A DNA stretch of 64,000 bases from Alphaproteobacteria bacterium MarineAlpha9_Bin3 (lineage in GTDB: Bacteria > Pseudomonadota > Alphaproteobacteria > TMED109): the NCBI GenBank assembly GCA_002937655.1, contig PTKH01000004.1, positions 1 through 64,000 of the forward strand. Reading direction: 5' to 3'. The translations under genes and the position numbers were made by a program. The notes under the pieces are model-generated. The model saw only the letters and a program-made list of their open reading frames with translations, was not told where the DNA came from and searched no databases. Below, one piece after another: positions 46,157 to 56,272 of the stretch (within the stretch, counting starts at the first letter, position 1; every line of letters starts with the position of its first letter).

Positions 46157-46184
46157 TTGCATAGTTAATCTAGATAACTATAAT
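46157..46184 (+). promoter_or_regulatory. gltA promoter candidate
   Basis: TTGCAT and a perfect TATAAT are separated by 16 bases, 43 bases before the gltA ATG. The spacer includes a dyad-like AGTTA-atctaga-TAACT that overlaps the -10 and could be an operator. It is one of the best sigma-70-type matches in the window. Confidence 0.55.
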
Positions 46185-46227
46185 ACAATTTCTAATATTA
46201 ACAGTATTACTTTTTGGGAAAGAAAGC

Positions 46228-47532
46228 ATGTCAGAAAATAAAAATAATATAGCTAAATTATCTTTACCTAATGGTAACTCATATGAGTTACCTATTCACT
46301 CAGGTACTATTGGACCCGATGTTATAGAAATAAAAAAATTATATTCTGACTCAGATCACTTTACATATGATCCTGGCTTTACTAGTACAGGCTCATGTAA
46401 ATCAGATATAACTTTTATTGACGGTGATAAAGGCATTTTACTGCATAGAGGCTATAGGATTGAAGACTTAGCAGAAAAATGTGATTATTTAGAAGTTGCC
46501 TATTTATTACTAAATGGTGAACTTCCAAATAAGATAGAGAAAACTGCATTTGATAATAAAATTACTACTCATACTATGGTACACGAACAACTAGCTCTAT
46601 TTTTTAGAGGCTTTAGAAGAGATGCTCATGCAATGGCTGTAATGTGTGGAGTAGTCGGAGCATTAAGCGCATTTTATCATGATAGTACGGATATAACGGA
46701 TCCAAGTCAGAGACTTGTTGCATCACATAGATTAGTTGCGAAAGTTCCAACTATTGCAGCTATGGCATACAAGTTTTCATTAGGACAACCATTTATATAC
46801 CCAAGAAACGATTTAACATATTCGGAAAATTTTCTTCATATGATGTTTTCTGTTCCTGCTGAAGATTATAAAATTGACCCAGTACTAGCTAGAGCAATGG
46901 ATAAAATTTTAATTTTACACGCAGATCATGAACAAAACGCGTCAACATCAACGGTAAGATTAGCAGGTTCTTCTGGCGCTAATCCATTTGCATGTATATC
47001 TGCGGGTATAGCTTCACTATGGGGACCATCTCATGGAGGAGCAAATGAAGCCGTAATTCATATGTTAAATAATATTCAAAAAACTGGTAATGTTCATGAA
47101 TATGTTAAAAAAGCAAAGGATTCAAATGATCCATTTAGACTGATGGGGTTTGGCCATAGAGTATATAAAAATTATGATCCTCGTGCTACAGTGATGAAAA
47201 AGACAGCTGATGAGGTTCTAAAAGCTGTTGGAAAAGAAAATGAGCCAATGTTTAAACTTGCTCGAGAATTAGAAAAAATAGCTTTAGAAGATGAATATTT
47301 TATTTCAAAAAAATTATACCCTAACGTAGACTTTTACTCTGGTGTTATATTACAAGCAATGGGTTTTCCATCAAGTTTATTCACTGTGCTATTCGCAGTA
47401 GCTAGAACAGTAGGCTGGGTTGCTCAATGGAATGAAATGATAGAAGATCCCGAACAAAGAATAGGTAGACCAAGACAATTATATACCGGTGCTAGCGAAA
47501 GAGATTTTGTAACAATAAAAAATAGAATATAA
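46228..47532 (+). CDS. gltA: Citrate synthase
   Basis: First enzyme of the TCA cycle, condensing acetyl-CoA from pyruvate dehydrogenase with oxaloacetate. Type II (434 residues) with [17 protein letters not shown], catalytic His in [25 protein letters not shown] and the C-terminal [10 protein letters not shown]. The catalytic Asp is the D of YDPRA. GAAAG lies just upstream of the ATG. The stop is three bases from the convergent gloA stop. Confidence 0.97.
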   Translation: MSENKNNIAKLSLPNGNSYELPIHSGTIGPDVIEIKKLYSDSDHFTYDPGFTSTGSCKSDITFIDGDKGILLHRGYRIEDLAEKCDYLEVAYLLLNGELPNKIEKTAFDNKITTHTMVHEQLALFFRGFRRDAHAMAVMCGVVGALSAFYHDSTDITDPSQRLVASHRLVAKVPTIAAMAYKFSLGQPFIYPRNDLTYSENFLHMMFSVPAEDYKIDPVLARAMDKILILHADHEQNASTSTVRLAGSSGANPFACISAGIASLWGPSHGGANEAVIHMLNNIQKTGNVHEYVKKAKDSNDPFRLMGFGHRVYKNYDPRATVMKKTADEVLKAVGKENEPMFKLARELEKIALEDEYFISKKLYPNVDFYSGVILQAMGFPSSLFTVLFAVARTVGWVAQWNEMIEDPEQRIGRPRQLYTGASERDFVTIKNRI

Positions 47533-47535
47533 ATA

Positions 47536-47934
47536 CTATTTTTGAATTAGCTCAATACTATAATTATCAGGATCTTTAATAAAAGCTATAACTGTAGTTC
47601 CATGTTTCATAGGTCCTGGTTGTCTAATTATATCTACTCCATTCGACTCAAGAGATGCGCACAAATTATAAATATCTTTTACACCAATAGCTATATGGCC
47701 CCATGCATCCCCTTTATTATAATCATTTTTTTGATCCCAATTATGAGTTAACTCTAAAACTGTATTACTATCTTCAGGTCCATAGCCCAAAAAAGCTAAA
47801 GTGAATTTTCCACCAGGGTAATCTCTCTTTCTTATTAAAGTCATCTTAAAAAATTTTGTATAAAAATTTATAGACTTTTGTAAGTCCATTACTCGCATCA
47901 TGGTATGAAGAAATTTAAAATCCGATGAAGACAT
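47536..47934 (-). CDS. gloA: Lactoylglutathione lyase (glyoxalase I)
   Basis: Metal-dependent isomerase of the methylglyoxal-glutathione adduct. The single-domain vicinal-oxygen-chelate fold (132 residues) shows the ligands His10 (FLHTMMRV), Glu in NTVLELTHNW, His in WGHIAIGV and Glu in NYSIELIQ. It follows lpxB on the minus strand after 18 bases and could be co-transcribed with it. Confidence 0.92.
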   Translation of the reverse strand: MSSSDFKFLHTMMRVMDLQKSINFYTKFFKMTLIRKRDYPGGKFTLAFLGYGPEDSNTVLELTHNWDQKNDYNKGDAWGHIAIGVKDIYNLCASLESNGVDIIRQPGPMKHGTTVIAFIKDPDNYSIELIQK

Positions 47935-47952
47935 AATACTTCCTTAATAAAT

Positions 47953-49134
47953 TTATAATAATTTTAAAATTTCCTTAGCAACTATATTACTAGGATCGCC
48001 ATGTAAACTTTTTAACTTACTTATTCCTTTACTTAACTTTTTTATTTGGCTTTGCCTTATATAGTTATCATCAATGTAGCTTTTTGTAATCATAAAAATG
48101 TTTTCCTTATTTACTTCGTCTTGAAATAATTCTGGAATAAAGTTCTCTTTTAGTAAAATATTTAATATTGTCGCAGTTTTAACTTTTGCTAAATTTTTAA
48201 CAATATACCAAGTAATATAATTTAACTTATATAAAACTAACATAGGCGTACCTGCCTTTGCTAACTCAATAGTTACCGTGCCAGAGGCGCATAAAGCAAA
48301 ATCAAAACTACTGAATAAATTGAATTTTTCACTTTGATTATCCGTAATATAATATTCTAAATCTGTATCAGCGAATAAATTAATTATTTTGGTTTTAAAG
48401 CCCTTAGCAGCTAAAATATAAAATTTAACTTCATCATAATTATTTTTTATTAAAATGGCCGACTTTATAAAAATAGGTAAAAGTTTCTTTATTTCATTTA
48501 GCCTACTTCCCGGTAATATTCCTATTTTTAATATAGATTTATTTTTTAGAGAAGGCTCTATATAATAATTATTATGATCATATCTTTTATCAAAAGCTAT
48601 TGGATGGCCTGTAAAGGTTGTATTTAAACCATGTACAGTAAAATATTTTTTTTCAAATGGATATAAAACGAACAAATGATCAAGAAATTTAGATATTTTT
48701 TTTGCTCTGTATCTTTTCCAAGCCCACACTGATGGTGCAACATAATGTACTCTTTTTAAATTTAATTCTTTTATACTTTTTTGTAATCTAAAATTAAAAC
48801 CGGGTGCATCAATTGTAATAACAAGATCTGGATTTATTTCTATAATTTTTCTTTTTGTAAATGCAAGTAATTTCAATATTTTAGGAATTTTAGTTATAAC
48901 TTCAAATATACCCATTATAGATAAATTTTTTATATCAAAAATTGGTTTTAGACCTTGAAAAATCATTTTTTCACCTCCTACACCATATATTTCAATGTTA
49001 TTATTGGTTATACTTTTTAAATGTTTTAAAAGACCTTCTCCTAAATTATCTCCCGACAATTCTCCCGCAACAATAAAAATTATTAATTTATTATTTTTAT
49101 ATTCCCTCAATAAACAAACCTTTTTTATTTGCAT
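47953..49134 (-). CDS. lpxB: Lipid-A-disaccharide synthase
   Basis: GT19 glycosyltransferase joining UDP-diacylglucosamine and lipid X. AGELSGDNLGEGLL near the N-terminus, VYGVGGEKM-like GVGGEKM, YVAPSVWAWKRYRAKKI and the LPGSRLNEIK donor-binding loop are seen. The start is uncertain: ATG at 49134 overlaps lpxI by 38 bases, while a TTG at 49110 has AAAAGG upstream and gives a more family-like N-terminus. It is the end of the lpxD-fabZ-lpxA-lpxI-lpxB set. Confidence 0.93.
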   Translation of the reverse strand: MQIKKVCLLREYKNNKLIIFIVAGELSGDNLGEGLLKHLKSITNNNIEIYGVGGEKMIFQGLKPIFDIKNLSIMGIFEVITKIPKILKLLAFTKRKIIEINPDLVITIDAPGFNFRLQKSIKELNLKRVHYVAPSVWAWKRYRAKKISKFLDHLFVLYPFEKKYFTVHGLNTTFTGHPIAFDKRYDHNNYYIEPSLKNKSILKIGILPGSRLNEIKKLLPIFIKSAILIKNNYDEVKFYILAAKGFKTKIINLFADTDLEYYITDNQSEKFNLFSSFDFALCASGTVTIELAKAGTPMLVLYKLNYITWYIVKNLAKVKTATILNILLKENFIPELFQDEVNKENIFMITKSYIDDNYIRQSQIKKLSKGISKLKSLHGDPSNIVAKEILKLL

Positions 49135-49915
49135 ACTTTATAACTTCATTTACATTAAGAATTAAAATTTCATTTTTTTCAATGGCTAAACCATCTAGAC
49201 CTGCCTCCCATATTGCTTTAAGTGTATTAATACCTATTACAGGTCTGTCTATTCTTTTATCTTGCTGAGGTTTAATAATTTTTATTAATACTCCTCCCTT
49301 TTCTTCTTTTTTTAAGTATTTAGATCGCTTAATCATATTATCAGTTCCTTCGGCAGCCTCCACAGCTAGTACAAGACCATTTTCCATTACTATTGACTGA
49401 CCTATATCATTTGATCCAATTATTTTGGCTATCTTACTACCACTTATTATATCATTCCTATTTATGTTATTTGGTTTGTACTTTCCTAAAGTTCCTGAAG
49501 GGCATAGTAAACTTGGAATGATATCTTCTGGAGCAATTATATTAAACCCTTCATTTTCTAAAGCTTTAGTGAGACGTGATAAAATGCTATCATCTCCTCC
49601 AATATTTGCACTAATGCTAGCTAAAAATTTTGCTGTCCATAAATCAGGTATTAGATTTGTTAAAGAAGGTCTTTTTATACTTCCTACCATAACTATATCT
49701 TTAATTTTCAATGATTTAACAAAATTTATAGCTTTACCCATTTTTGATAAGGACACTATAAAATCAGGATTATATTTTTCTGCTAATTCTTTAGCATGGC
49801 CATCAATTATTATAAGATAATACTCAAGGCCTTGATTGATACACTCCTCAACTAAATAAAAAGGTATACTGCCATTTCCTGCTATAATAGCTAATTTAGG
49901 TATTTTTATTTCCAT
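49097..49915 (-). CDS. lpxI: UDP-2,3-diacylglucosamine pyrophosphatase LpxI
   Basis: Hydrolyses UDP-2,3-diacylglucosamine to lipid X; the alphaproteobacterial replacement for LpxH. The DUF1009-type sequence starts LAIIAGNGSIPFYLVEE, with MVGSIKRPSL, IGQSIVMENGLVLAVEAAEGTD and a C-terminal GIEKNE-like segment. I chose the ATG at 49915, which overlaps lpxA by 20 bases; a GTG at 49945 is also in frame. Its position between lpxA and lpxB is standard. Confidence 0.93.
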   Translation of the reverse strand: MEIKIPKLAIIAGNGSIPFYLVEECINQGLEYYLIIIDGHAKELAEKYNPDFIVSLSKMGKAINFVKSLKIKDIVMVGSIKRPSLTNLIPDLWTAKFLASISANIGGDDSILSRLTKALENEGFNIIAPEDIIPSLLCPSGTLGKYKPNNINRNDIISGSKIAKIIGSNDIGQSIVMENGLVLAVEAAEGTDNMIKRSKYLKKEEKGGVLIKIIKPQQDKRIDRPVIGINTLKAIWEAGLDGLAIEKNEILILNVNEVIKYANKKGLFIEGI

Positions 49916-50702
49916 TTTTTGGCTGGCAAATAGCGCGACTTGCACTTCCTTCTATAAATTTTACTATATCCATAACTGGCTCATTTTTATGAAACTCATC
50001 AGATACATCTTTTATTCTCTCTTGAATTGTACCTTCTGGGGCAAAAAGTAATCTATAGGCTTTTCTTAAATCATGAATTACTTCTCTAGAGAAACCTCTT
50101 CTTTTAAGCCCTATTATATTTAAGCCTGACAAATATGCTCGATTACCTATAACTGAACCATATGGAATAACATCACTTTCTAAAGCAGACAAACCACCAA
50201 CCATAGCATGAGAGCCAATTCTTACGAATTGATGAACTCCACTTAAGCCACCTAATATTGCAAAATTATCAACTTGAACATGTCCAGCAAGAGATGCATT
50301 ATTTGCTAAAATTATATTGTCTCCTAAAATACAATCATGCGCAACATGTGCTCCAACCATAATTAGACAGTTATTTCCAACTTTAGTAATAAGCCCTCCC
50401 CCATCAGTTCCAGGATTCATGGTTGTATGTTCTCTAATAACATTATTGTTACCAATAACTAATTTCGATTTCTCTCCCTTAAATTTTAAATCTTGTGGAG
50501 GATTACCCAATACAGAAAAAGGATATATTATACAATTTTCACCAATTTCAGTATAACCTTCAATTATAACATTTGATTTAAGAATAGTATTTTTTTTTAT
50601 TTTAACATTAGGTCCAATAATACTATAAGGACCAATTATAACAGATTCGTCAATATACGCTTTTTTATCTACTATTGCTGTATTGTGGATATTCTTGCCC
50701 AT
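49896..50702 (-). CDS. lpxA: UDP-N-acetylglucosamine acyltransferase
   Basis: First committed step of lipid A synthesis. Left-handed beta-helix of hexapeptide repeats over about 1-185, catalytic His in GAHVAHDCILGDN, and an alpha-helical C-terminus (FSREVIHDLRKAYRLLF). GVHQFVRIGSHAMVGG is well conserved. Length 268 is normal. The start follows the fabZ stop by one base. Confidence 0.96.
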   Translation of the reverse strand: MGKNIHNTAIVDKKAYIDESVIIGPYSIIGPNVKIKKNTILKSNVIIEGYTEIGENCIIYPFSVLGNPPQDLKFKGEKSKLVIGNNNVIREHTTMNPGTDGGGLITKVGNNCLIMVGAHVAHDCILGDNIILANNASLAGHVQVDNFAILGGLSGVHQFVRIGSHAMVGGLSALESDVIPYGSVIGNRAYLSGLNIIGLKRRGFSREVIHDLRKAYRLLFAPEGTIQERIKDVSDEFHKNEPVMDIVKFIEGSASRAICQPKNGNKNT

Positions 50703-50703
50703 T

Positions 50704-51174
50704 TTATTCAGCCATAATCATAGCAGATATTACTGCTTCAGAAACAATTTCGTTTTCTACATAGCCTTTACACTGAAACTTCCATACTTTACCTCTATTT
50801 TTAATTTTCTTTACAATGAATTTTAATTGATCTCCAGGTATAACTGGCTTTCTAAATTTAGCACCATCTACAGACATAAAATAAACCAAACTTCCTTCAG
50901 CAGTTTTACCAATAGTTTCTATAACTAATACAGCACAAGTTTGCGCCATACTCTCTATCATGAGTACGCCAGGCATAACCATTTTTGAAGGAAAGTGACC
51001 TGTAAAAAAATTTTCATTAGCTGTTACATTCTTTATTCCAACTGCAGATTCTCCTAATATTAAATCTTCTACCTTATCAATTAATAACATTGGATATCTA
51101 TGAGGTATCATATTTACTATTTTTTCAATATTTACCAATTTTACAGTTTTTAAAGAACCATCATCTTTACTCAT
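50704..51174 (-). CDS. fabZ: 3-hydroxyacyl-ACP dehydratase FabZ
   Basis: Hot-dog-fold dehydratase of type II fatty acid synthesis. PHRYPMLLIDKV, the active-site His in GHFPSKMVMPGVLMIE and the active-site Glu in MIESMAQ are present. Length 156. It lies between lpxD and lpxA, where fatty acid and lipid A synthesis compete for 3-hydroxyacyl-ACP. Confidence 0.96.
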   Translation of the reverse strand: MSKDDGSLKTVKLVNIEKIVNMIPHRYPMLLIDKVEDLILGESAVGIKNVTANENFFTGHFPSKMVMPGVLMIESMAQTCAVLVIETIGKTAEGSLVYFMSVDGAKFRKPVIPGDQLKFIVKKIKNRGKVWKFQCKGYVENEIVSEAVISAMIMAE

Positions 51175-51177
51175 AAT

Positions 51178-52200
51178 TTACTTACCTTTAGCTCTGATTA
51201 ATTGTTGTAGCTTTAATGCTTGCCTATGATACTGACTTAGGGGTATTGCTGGAGTACCACTTACTTTTGAACCGGCTAATATACTTCTCGTAATTCCTGA
51301 TTGACCACCTGCCTGACTGCCCCTGCCAATAGTAATATGACCCCCAATACCTACCTGACCTCCAAACATACAATAATCTTCTATTACAGCACTTCCTGCA
51401 ATTCCTACTTGGCCAGCAATAGCACAATGTTTACCAATCGAAACATTATGTGCTATATGTACTAAATTATCAATAAATGTACCATCTCCTATTGATGTAG
51501 GTCCATGACTACCCCTATCTATACATGTATTCGAACCAATTTCAACATTATCACCAATTTTAACAATACCAACTTGTGGAATTTTTATATGTCCATTTTG
51601 ACTAGGAGCAAAACCAAAACCACTCTGCCCTATTTTAACACCAGAATAAATTAGTACATTTTTACCAATTTCAGCACATTCTATAGATACATTTGACGAA
51701 ATCCTTGTATTTTCACCAATTCTTACACCTTTACCAATAAAACTATTAGATCCAATCCAAACATTTTTTTCTATGATAGCTCCTTCCTCTATATGAACAA
51801 AAGGATCAACTCTTATAGGGAATGAGTTCATATATTTCTTTGGAATATTCGAATAATTACTAACTTTAGTTTCAAATTTTGCTTGTGGATAAAATTTTTG
51901 TGCTATAATTGCAAATGACACATGGGCATTATCTACTTCTAGACAAACCATTTCTTTAGGGATATTTATTTTATCATATTTATTTACAATACAAGCTGAT
52001 GCAGAAGAGTTCTTTAACTTTTTCATTGTACTATTAATATTTATAAATGTAATTTCACCTTTAACAGCATTATCTACATCAGCAGCACCATATATAGATA
52101 ACTTTTTGTCTTTTAAGTTATACACTTTAGCATTTATAAAATTAGCTATTTCAATAATAGTGAATGGGCCCGATACGTTATGAAAAATTTCATTTAGCAT
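51178..52200 (-). CDS. lpxD: UDP-3-O-(3-hydroxyacyl)glucosamine N-acyltransferase
   Basis: Third step of lipid A synthesis. An N-terminal uridine-binding domain (about 1-100) precedes a hexapeptide beta-helix (about 105-310) with the catalytic His in NLVHIAHNVSIG. The C-terminal helix ends LKLQQLIRAKGK. I chose the ATG at 52200 (MLNEIFHNV); a TTG at 52215 is in frame upstream. It is three bases before fabZ. Confidence 0.95.
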   Translation of the reverse strand: MLNEIFHNVSGPFTIIEIANFINAKVYNLKDKKLSIYGAADVDNAVKGEITFININSTMKKLKNSSASACIVNKYDKINIPKEMVCLEVDNAHVSFAIIAQKFYPQAKFETKVSNYSNIPKKYMNSFPIRVDPFVHIEEGAIIEKNVWIGSNSFIGKGVRIGENTRISSNVSIECAEIGKNVLIYSGVKIGQSGFGFAPSQNGHIKIPQVGIVKIGDNVEIGSNTCIDRGSHGPTSIGDGTFIDNLVHIAHNVSIGKHCAIAGQVGIAGSAVIEDYCMFGGQVGIGGHITIGRGSQAGGQSGITRSILAGSKVSGTPAIPLSQYHRQALKLQQLIRAKGK

Positions 52201-52229
52201 TATAATACTATTCAATAATAATTAATTTT

Positions 52230-52850
52230 TTATTCTCTATTTAATATAGCATCCATATCCACTTCAGGTAAATTAATATTCAATAACTCAATAACTGAAC
52301 TTGAGATATTAATAGAATTTGCTGCAATAACTACAGAAGAAGTGTCTAAAGTGAGTGCTAATCCTTTTTCCTTACCAATTTCAGTGATAATTTTTATAGC
52401 CTCCAATTGAATGACTTGAACACTTTTAGAAAGTATTTCTTCTAGCAACTGATTTCTCTCTGCTACCATTTGTTGTAAAGCCTCTACTCTTTTTCTAAAA
52501 TTGCTTTCTAAAACTGCAAATTCGTCAGGAGGCATAATTGACCTTTGATTTGCAAGATCATCTTGTAATTTTTTTAACGCATCTTCTTCATTTTTAAGTT
52601 CAGTACTAAATTCTACTTTTTTATTTTCAATAAACTCTCTAACCTGAACAGCTGCTTTAGATTGCCCAACTATTTTTTGCATATCAACTACAGCTATAGG
52701 AAATGTTTCATTATTAATAGGGGTTTTACTTTCAATATCAGAATTTTCTTCCTGTGAAAAAGAAATATTACTCATAAAAGTAAAAACTAATATAATATTT
52801 AATATTTTGAAATATTCACATAAATTTTTATAAATCATTTTATTTTCCAA
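52230..52850 (-). CDS. OmpH/Skp-family periplasmic chaperone
   Basis: Holds unfolded outer-membrane proteins in the periplasm before the BAM complex. A signal peptide covers about 12-33 (ending ISFSQ). IAVVDMQKIVGQSKAA is the family start, followed by a long coiled coil (about 70-140) and the C-terminal GLALTLDTSSVVIA. Identification rests on this architecture and on its place between bamA and lpxD. An ATG four codons further in is possible. Confidence 0.88.
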   Translation of the reverse strand: MENKMIYKNLCEYFKILNIILVFTFMSNISFSQEENSDIESKTPINNETFPIAVVDMQKIVGQSKAAVQVREFIENKKVEFSTELKNEEDALKKLQDDLANQRSIMPPDEFAVLESNFRKRVEALQQMVAERNQLLEEILSKSVQVIQLEAIKIITEIGKEKGLALTLDTSSVVIAANSINISSSVIELLNINLPEVDMDAILNRE

Positions 52851-52863
52851 TTCTATTTATTAA

Positions 52864-55137
52864 TTAAAATTTTGTTCCAATACCAAAAGATATAGCTTCC
52901 GTCCTATCATAATCTTCTTTGATTAATGCTTGAGAAAAGATAATACTAATAGGACCAAAAGGAGAATTCCAAGAAATACCGACTCCTGAAGACATTCGTA
53001 TAGATGAGTCATCATGAAAAGTTACAGTGCTTTTATCTACTCCAGTCAAACTTCCAACAGTTGTAAACCAATTTGCTCTAATACCTAACTCAGGTGGTAA
53101 TCCAACACCAAAGCTAGTTTTTATAGAGCTAGTATAAAAAAGATTACCTCCTAAAGAGTCTGAATTATTTTTATCTCTTGGGCCTACTCCAGACTGATCG
53201 AATCCCCTAAAACTATTTCCACCTAGAAAATACCTATCCGAGATTAATATATCTTGTCCTAAACCCATTATTAAGCCTGCATTATACTCTACATTCACAA
53301 TTATAGCCTCTTCATTAAAAGACTTATAATAGTTTCCATTATTATTAATTCTTAAAAATTCTTTATCTCCTCCTAAACCTGCAAAGGCAGAAGCAATAGA
53401 AAAAGTATATCCCTCTGTAGGAAGCCTTTGATTGTCTGTTGTATCAATATTAAGAGATGAACTAATTTCTGATAATACTGTTTCACCTTTTTCAGAAACT
53501 ATTGATGCCGAGGCACCTGTCCTTGGTGTTAATTTTCTACTTTCTAAGCTATATCTTATACTCTGTCTAATATACTCACTTAAAGAGAAATTACCGGATA
53601 CATTAAAACCTTGCCTTTCTAGTTCATAACTACTTTCTTTATAATCAATTCGATTATTATATAAATTTGTTGATGAATATAAATCTCTATTTAAAAAATA
53701 TGGCTCGGAAAAACTAGCAGTATAGTCTGCTTCTCTTTCAGAGAATTTGGCTTGTAAAGAAACTCTCTGTCCTTTACCTAGAAAATTTTTCTCTGAAATA
53801 CCTAAATTTAATAAACCTCCAACTTGACTAGAAAAACCACCTCCAAAACTAAGTTCACCAGTTGATGTTTCTTGAACATCTACTAAAATATCAGTATTAC
53901 CTTCTTTATTAGTAGATGATTCAGTTAAATCTACTCTAGAAAAGAAACCTAAATTTGAAATTAAAGTCTTAGAACGAGCCAGTAAACTAGGAACATAAGC
54001 ATCTCCTTCGGCTAGTCTTATATTCCTTCTAATTACTTTATCTAACGTTCTTTCATTTCCTCTAATTATTATTCTATTAACATATTTTTTTTCAGCATCA
54101 TTAATCCTAAAAATTACAGATAATTCATTTTTATTTTCTATTCTATCTACTTCTGGAATGATTTCAGTAAAAGGAAAACCTTGCTCATTAACAAATTTTG
54201 TAATTACATTTACAGATTTTTCTATTTTGCCTGCACTATAAATATCACCTACTTCCATATTTAATTGGGTGATTATAGATTTTGTATCAATTTCTACTAT
54301 ATTACTAATAATTTTAATTTCACCATATTTATATTCATTTCCTTCATCAATGGTAAATATAATATTGAAACCATCTTTTTCTCGATCCAATTGTGCTACT
54401 GCTGATTTAATATCAACATCAGCAAAACCATTATCTTTATAGAATTTTCTCAATAAATTTTCATCTACTTGAAGCTGTTGAGGATCATATTTATCACTAG
54501 CACTAAGTATTGAATACCACCTAGTTTGTCTAGTGATAATAACATCTCTTAACCTTCTATCTGAAAACTCTTTATTACCATTGAAAGTAATAGAATTAAT
54601 TATGGTATTTTCACCCTCATTAATCTCAAATACTACATCTACTCTATTTTGATCTAAACTAATAATATTTGGCTTCACAGTAGAAGATAAACTTCCTTCA
54701 TTTCTATATAAAGTTAAAATTCTCTGAACGTCTTCTTGTATTTTAGACCTTGTAAATAGATTTCTCGATTTAACCGATACTTCAGCTTCTAAGATTTCAT
54801 CTTCTATTTCCTTATTACCCTCAAATACAACTCTATTAATTATTGGGTTTTCTATTACTTGCACTAATATTACAGAGCCATTTCTTACAATATTTACATC
54901 AGAAAAAAAGCCTGTTGAATACAAATTCTTTAGAGAATTATTTAATTTATCGATATCAAAAACATCTCCACTAGATATATTTAAATATGAAGAAATAGTA
55001 TCCAATTCCACTCTTTGGTTGCCTTCAATTTTTATATTTGAAATTATATCATCGGATGTTTGCGCATGAGTGTAATAGATAGGACAAATATAAATAATCG
55101 TAAATAGAATAATTTTTAATCTTAAAGATAAATACAT
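52864..55137 (-). CDS. bamA: Outer membrane protein assembly factor BamA
   Basis: Omp85 insertase for outer-membrane proteins. Signal peptide about 1-25 (ending THA), five POTRA domains to about residue 410, then a 16-stranded barrel with the loop motif FLGGNSFRGFDQSGVGPRD (VRGF-type RGF) and a C-terminal aromatic Phe (FGIGTKF). Length 757 is typical. It follows rseP after a 37-base gap and precedes the Skp-like gene. Confidence 0.96.
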   Translation of the reverse strand: MYLSLRLKIILFTIIYICPIYYTHAQTSDDIISNIKIEGNQRVELDTISSYLNISSGDVFDIDKLNNSLKNLYSTGFFSDVNIVRNGSVILVQVIENPIINRVVFEGNKEIEDEILEAEVSVKSRNLFTRSKIQEDVQRILTLYRNEGSLSSTVKPNIISLDQNRVDVVFEINEGENTIINSITFNGNKEFSDRRLRDVIITRQTRWYSILSASDKYDPQQLQVDENLLRKFYKDNGFADVDIKSAVAQLDREKDGFNIIFTIDEGNEYKYGEIKIISNIVEIDTKSIITQLNMEVGDIYSAGKIEKSVNVITKFVNEQGFPFTEIIPEVDRIENKNELSVIFRINDAEKKYVNRIIIRGNERTLDKVIRRNIRLAEGDAYVPSLLARSKTLISNLGFFSRVDLTESSTNKEGNTDILVDVQETSTGELSFGGGFSSQVGGLLNLGISEKNFLGKGQRVSLQAKFSEREADYTASFSEPYFLNRDLYSSTNLYNNRIDYKESSYELERQGFNVSGNFSLSEYIRQSIRYSLESRKLTPRTGASASIVSEKGETVLSEISSSLNIDTTDNQRLPTEGYTFSIASAFAGLGGDKEFLRINNNGNYYKSFNEEAIIVNVEYNAGLIMGLGQDILISDRYFLGGNSFRGFDQSGVGPRDKNNSDSLGGNLFYTSSIKTSFGVGLPPELGIRANWFTTVGSLTGVDKSTVTFHDDSSIRMSSGVGISWNSPFGPISIIFSQALIKEDYDRTEAISFGIGTKF

Positions 55138-55174
55138 AAAACTGCTTTCAAGTAATATTAATTTTTATTATACA

Positions 55175-56272
55175 CTAATTTATTTGTTTTATTAAATCAT
55201 TATAATTAACTAAAATCATTAGTGCAAAAATTATAAACATGCCAATTCCATAATAATATTTTAAAAATACTTCATTTATTATTTTTTTAGAAATACTTTG
55301 TATTCCGTAGAGTAATAGATGACCACCATCTAACAAAGGAATAGGAAAAAGATTTATCAAACCTAAATTAATTGAAATTATTGCCATTATAAATAAATAA
55401 GAATCTAATCCACTAGTTGCTGCCTTTGAAGCAACAGAAGCTATCATTATAGGGCCTCCTAATTCAGATGCACTTCTTTTTCCTATAATAATATCTGTTA
55501 TACCCTCAAAAGTTTTTACAGTATATGTATATGTATCAATTGTTGCCTTTAAAAAGGCATCTTTAAAATCAATTTTATCATATATTGTTTCGTATTTAGC
55601 AGAAAATCCCATTCTACCATTGATAGATTTAGCTCCATTTTTATCTACTACTTCTATTGCATCTGGCTTAGCGACAATATTTAAAATGTTTCCATTTCTA
55701 TTTATTTTAAAATAAATATCTTTGGATGGATTAGATACAATAAAATCTCTAACCTCCAGAAAGCTTTCTATTTTATAATCATTCACTGAAATTATTTCAT
55801 CATTATCCATAAAACCAGCATTATAGGCTGCAGAATCATCCAAAATATTATTTATTATTGGATAATATTTAATATCTGATGGAGTACCCTTAATTATTAA
55901 AACTAAAAATAAAATAATAAAAGCAAAAATAAAATTTGCCAAAGGACCAGCAAATACTATAGCTGACTTTTGTCTTAATGATTTTATGTGAAAAGTTTGA
56001 TTTAATTCTGTATCTGATAAATTTTTAATTTGCTCTTCTGGAAGATTACTAGTTAGATTTGCATCACCAAAGAATTTTACATAGCCTCCAAGAGGAATTA
56101 CAGAAAATTTCCACCTAGTGCCCTTACTATCATTAAAACCAATTAATTCTCTTCCAAATCCTACAGAAAAAACTTCCACTCTAACCCCATTTAGCCTTGC
56201 AATAAAATAATGTCCTAATTCATGTACAAAAACTATTACTGTAAGAAGTATTAAAAACCAAATTATTATCAT
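55175..56272 (-). CDS. rseP: Site-2 protease RseP
   Basis: Intramembrane zinc metalloprotease that cleaves anti-sigma factors and signal peptides. HELGH at 17-21 lies in the first membrane helix, followed by GVRVEVFSVGFG, one PDZ domain (about 125-210) and the second zinc motif NLFPIPLLDGGHLL near 310. It has one PDZ domain rather than the two of E. coli, as is usual in alphaproteobacteria. The start overlaps the dxr stop (ATGA). Confidence 0.95.
   Translation of the reverse strand: MIIIWFLILLTVIVFVHELGHYFIARLNGVRVEVFSVGFGRELIGFNDSKGTRWKFSVIPLGGYVKFFGDANLTSNLPEEQIKNLSDTELNQTFHIKSLRQKSAIVFAGPLANFIFAFIILFLVLIIKGTPSDIKYYPIINNILDDSAAYNAGFMDNDEIISVNDYKIESFLEVRDFIVSNPSKDIYFKINRNGNILNIVAKPDAIEVVDKNGAKSINGRMGFSAKYETIYDKIDFKDAFLKATIDTYTYTVKTFEGITDIIIGKRSASELGGPIMIASVASKAATSGLDSYLFIMAIISINLGLINLFPIPLLDGGHLLLYGIQSISKKIINEVFLKYYYGIGMFIIFALMILVNYNDLIKQIN

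Noticed and set aside
49425..49820. A 131-codon open frame opposite lpxI
   Set aside because: It lies wholly within a conserved gene on the other strand and has no independent support.
51224..51427. A second minus-strand frame inside lpxD (67 codons)
   Set aside because: It is an out-of-frame reading of the hexapeptide repeats of lpxD, giving a Trp/Arg/Ser-rich sequence unlike a real protein.
51300..52000. Regularly spaced short repeats in lpxD and likewise in lpxA
   Set aside because: The periodicity is the hexapeptide repeat of left-handed beta-helix acyltransferases, not a DNA repeat or CRISPR array.
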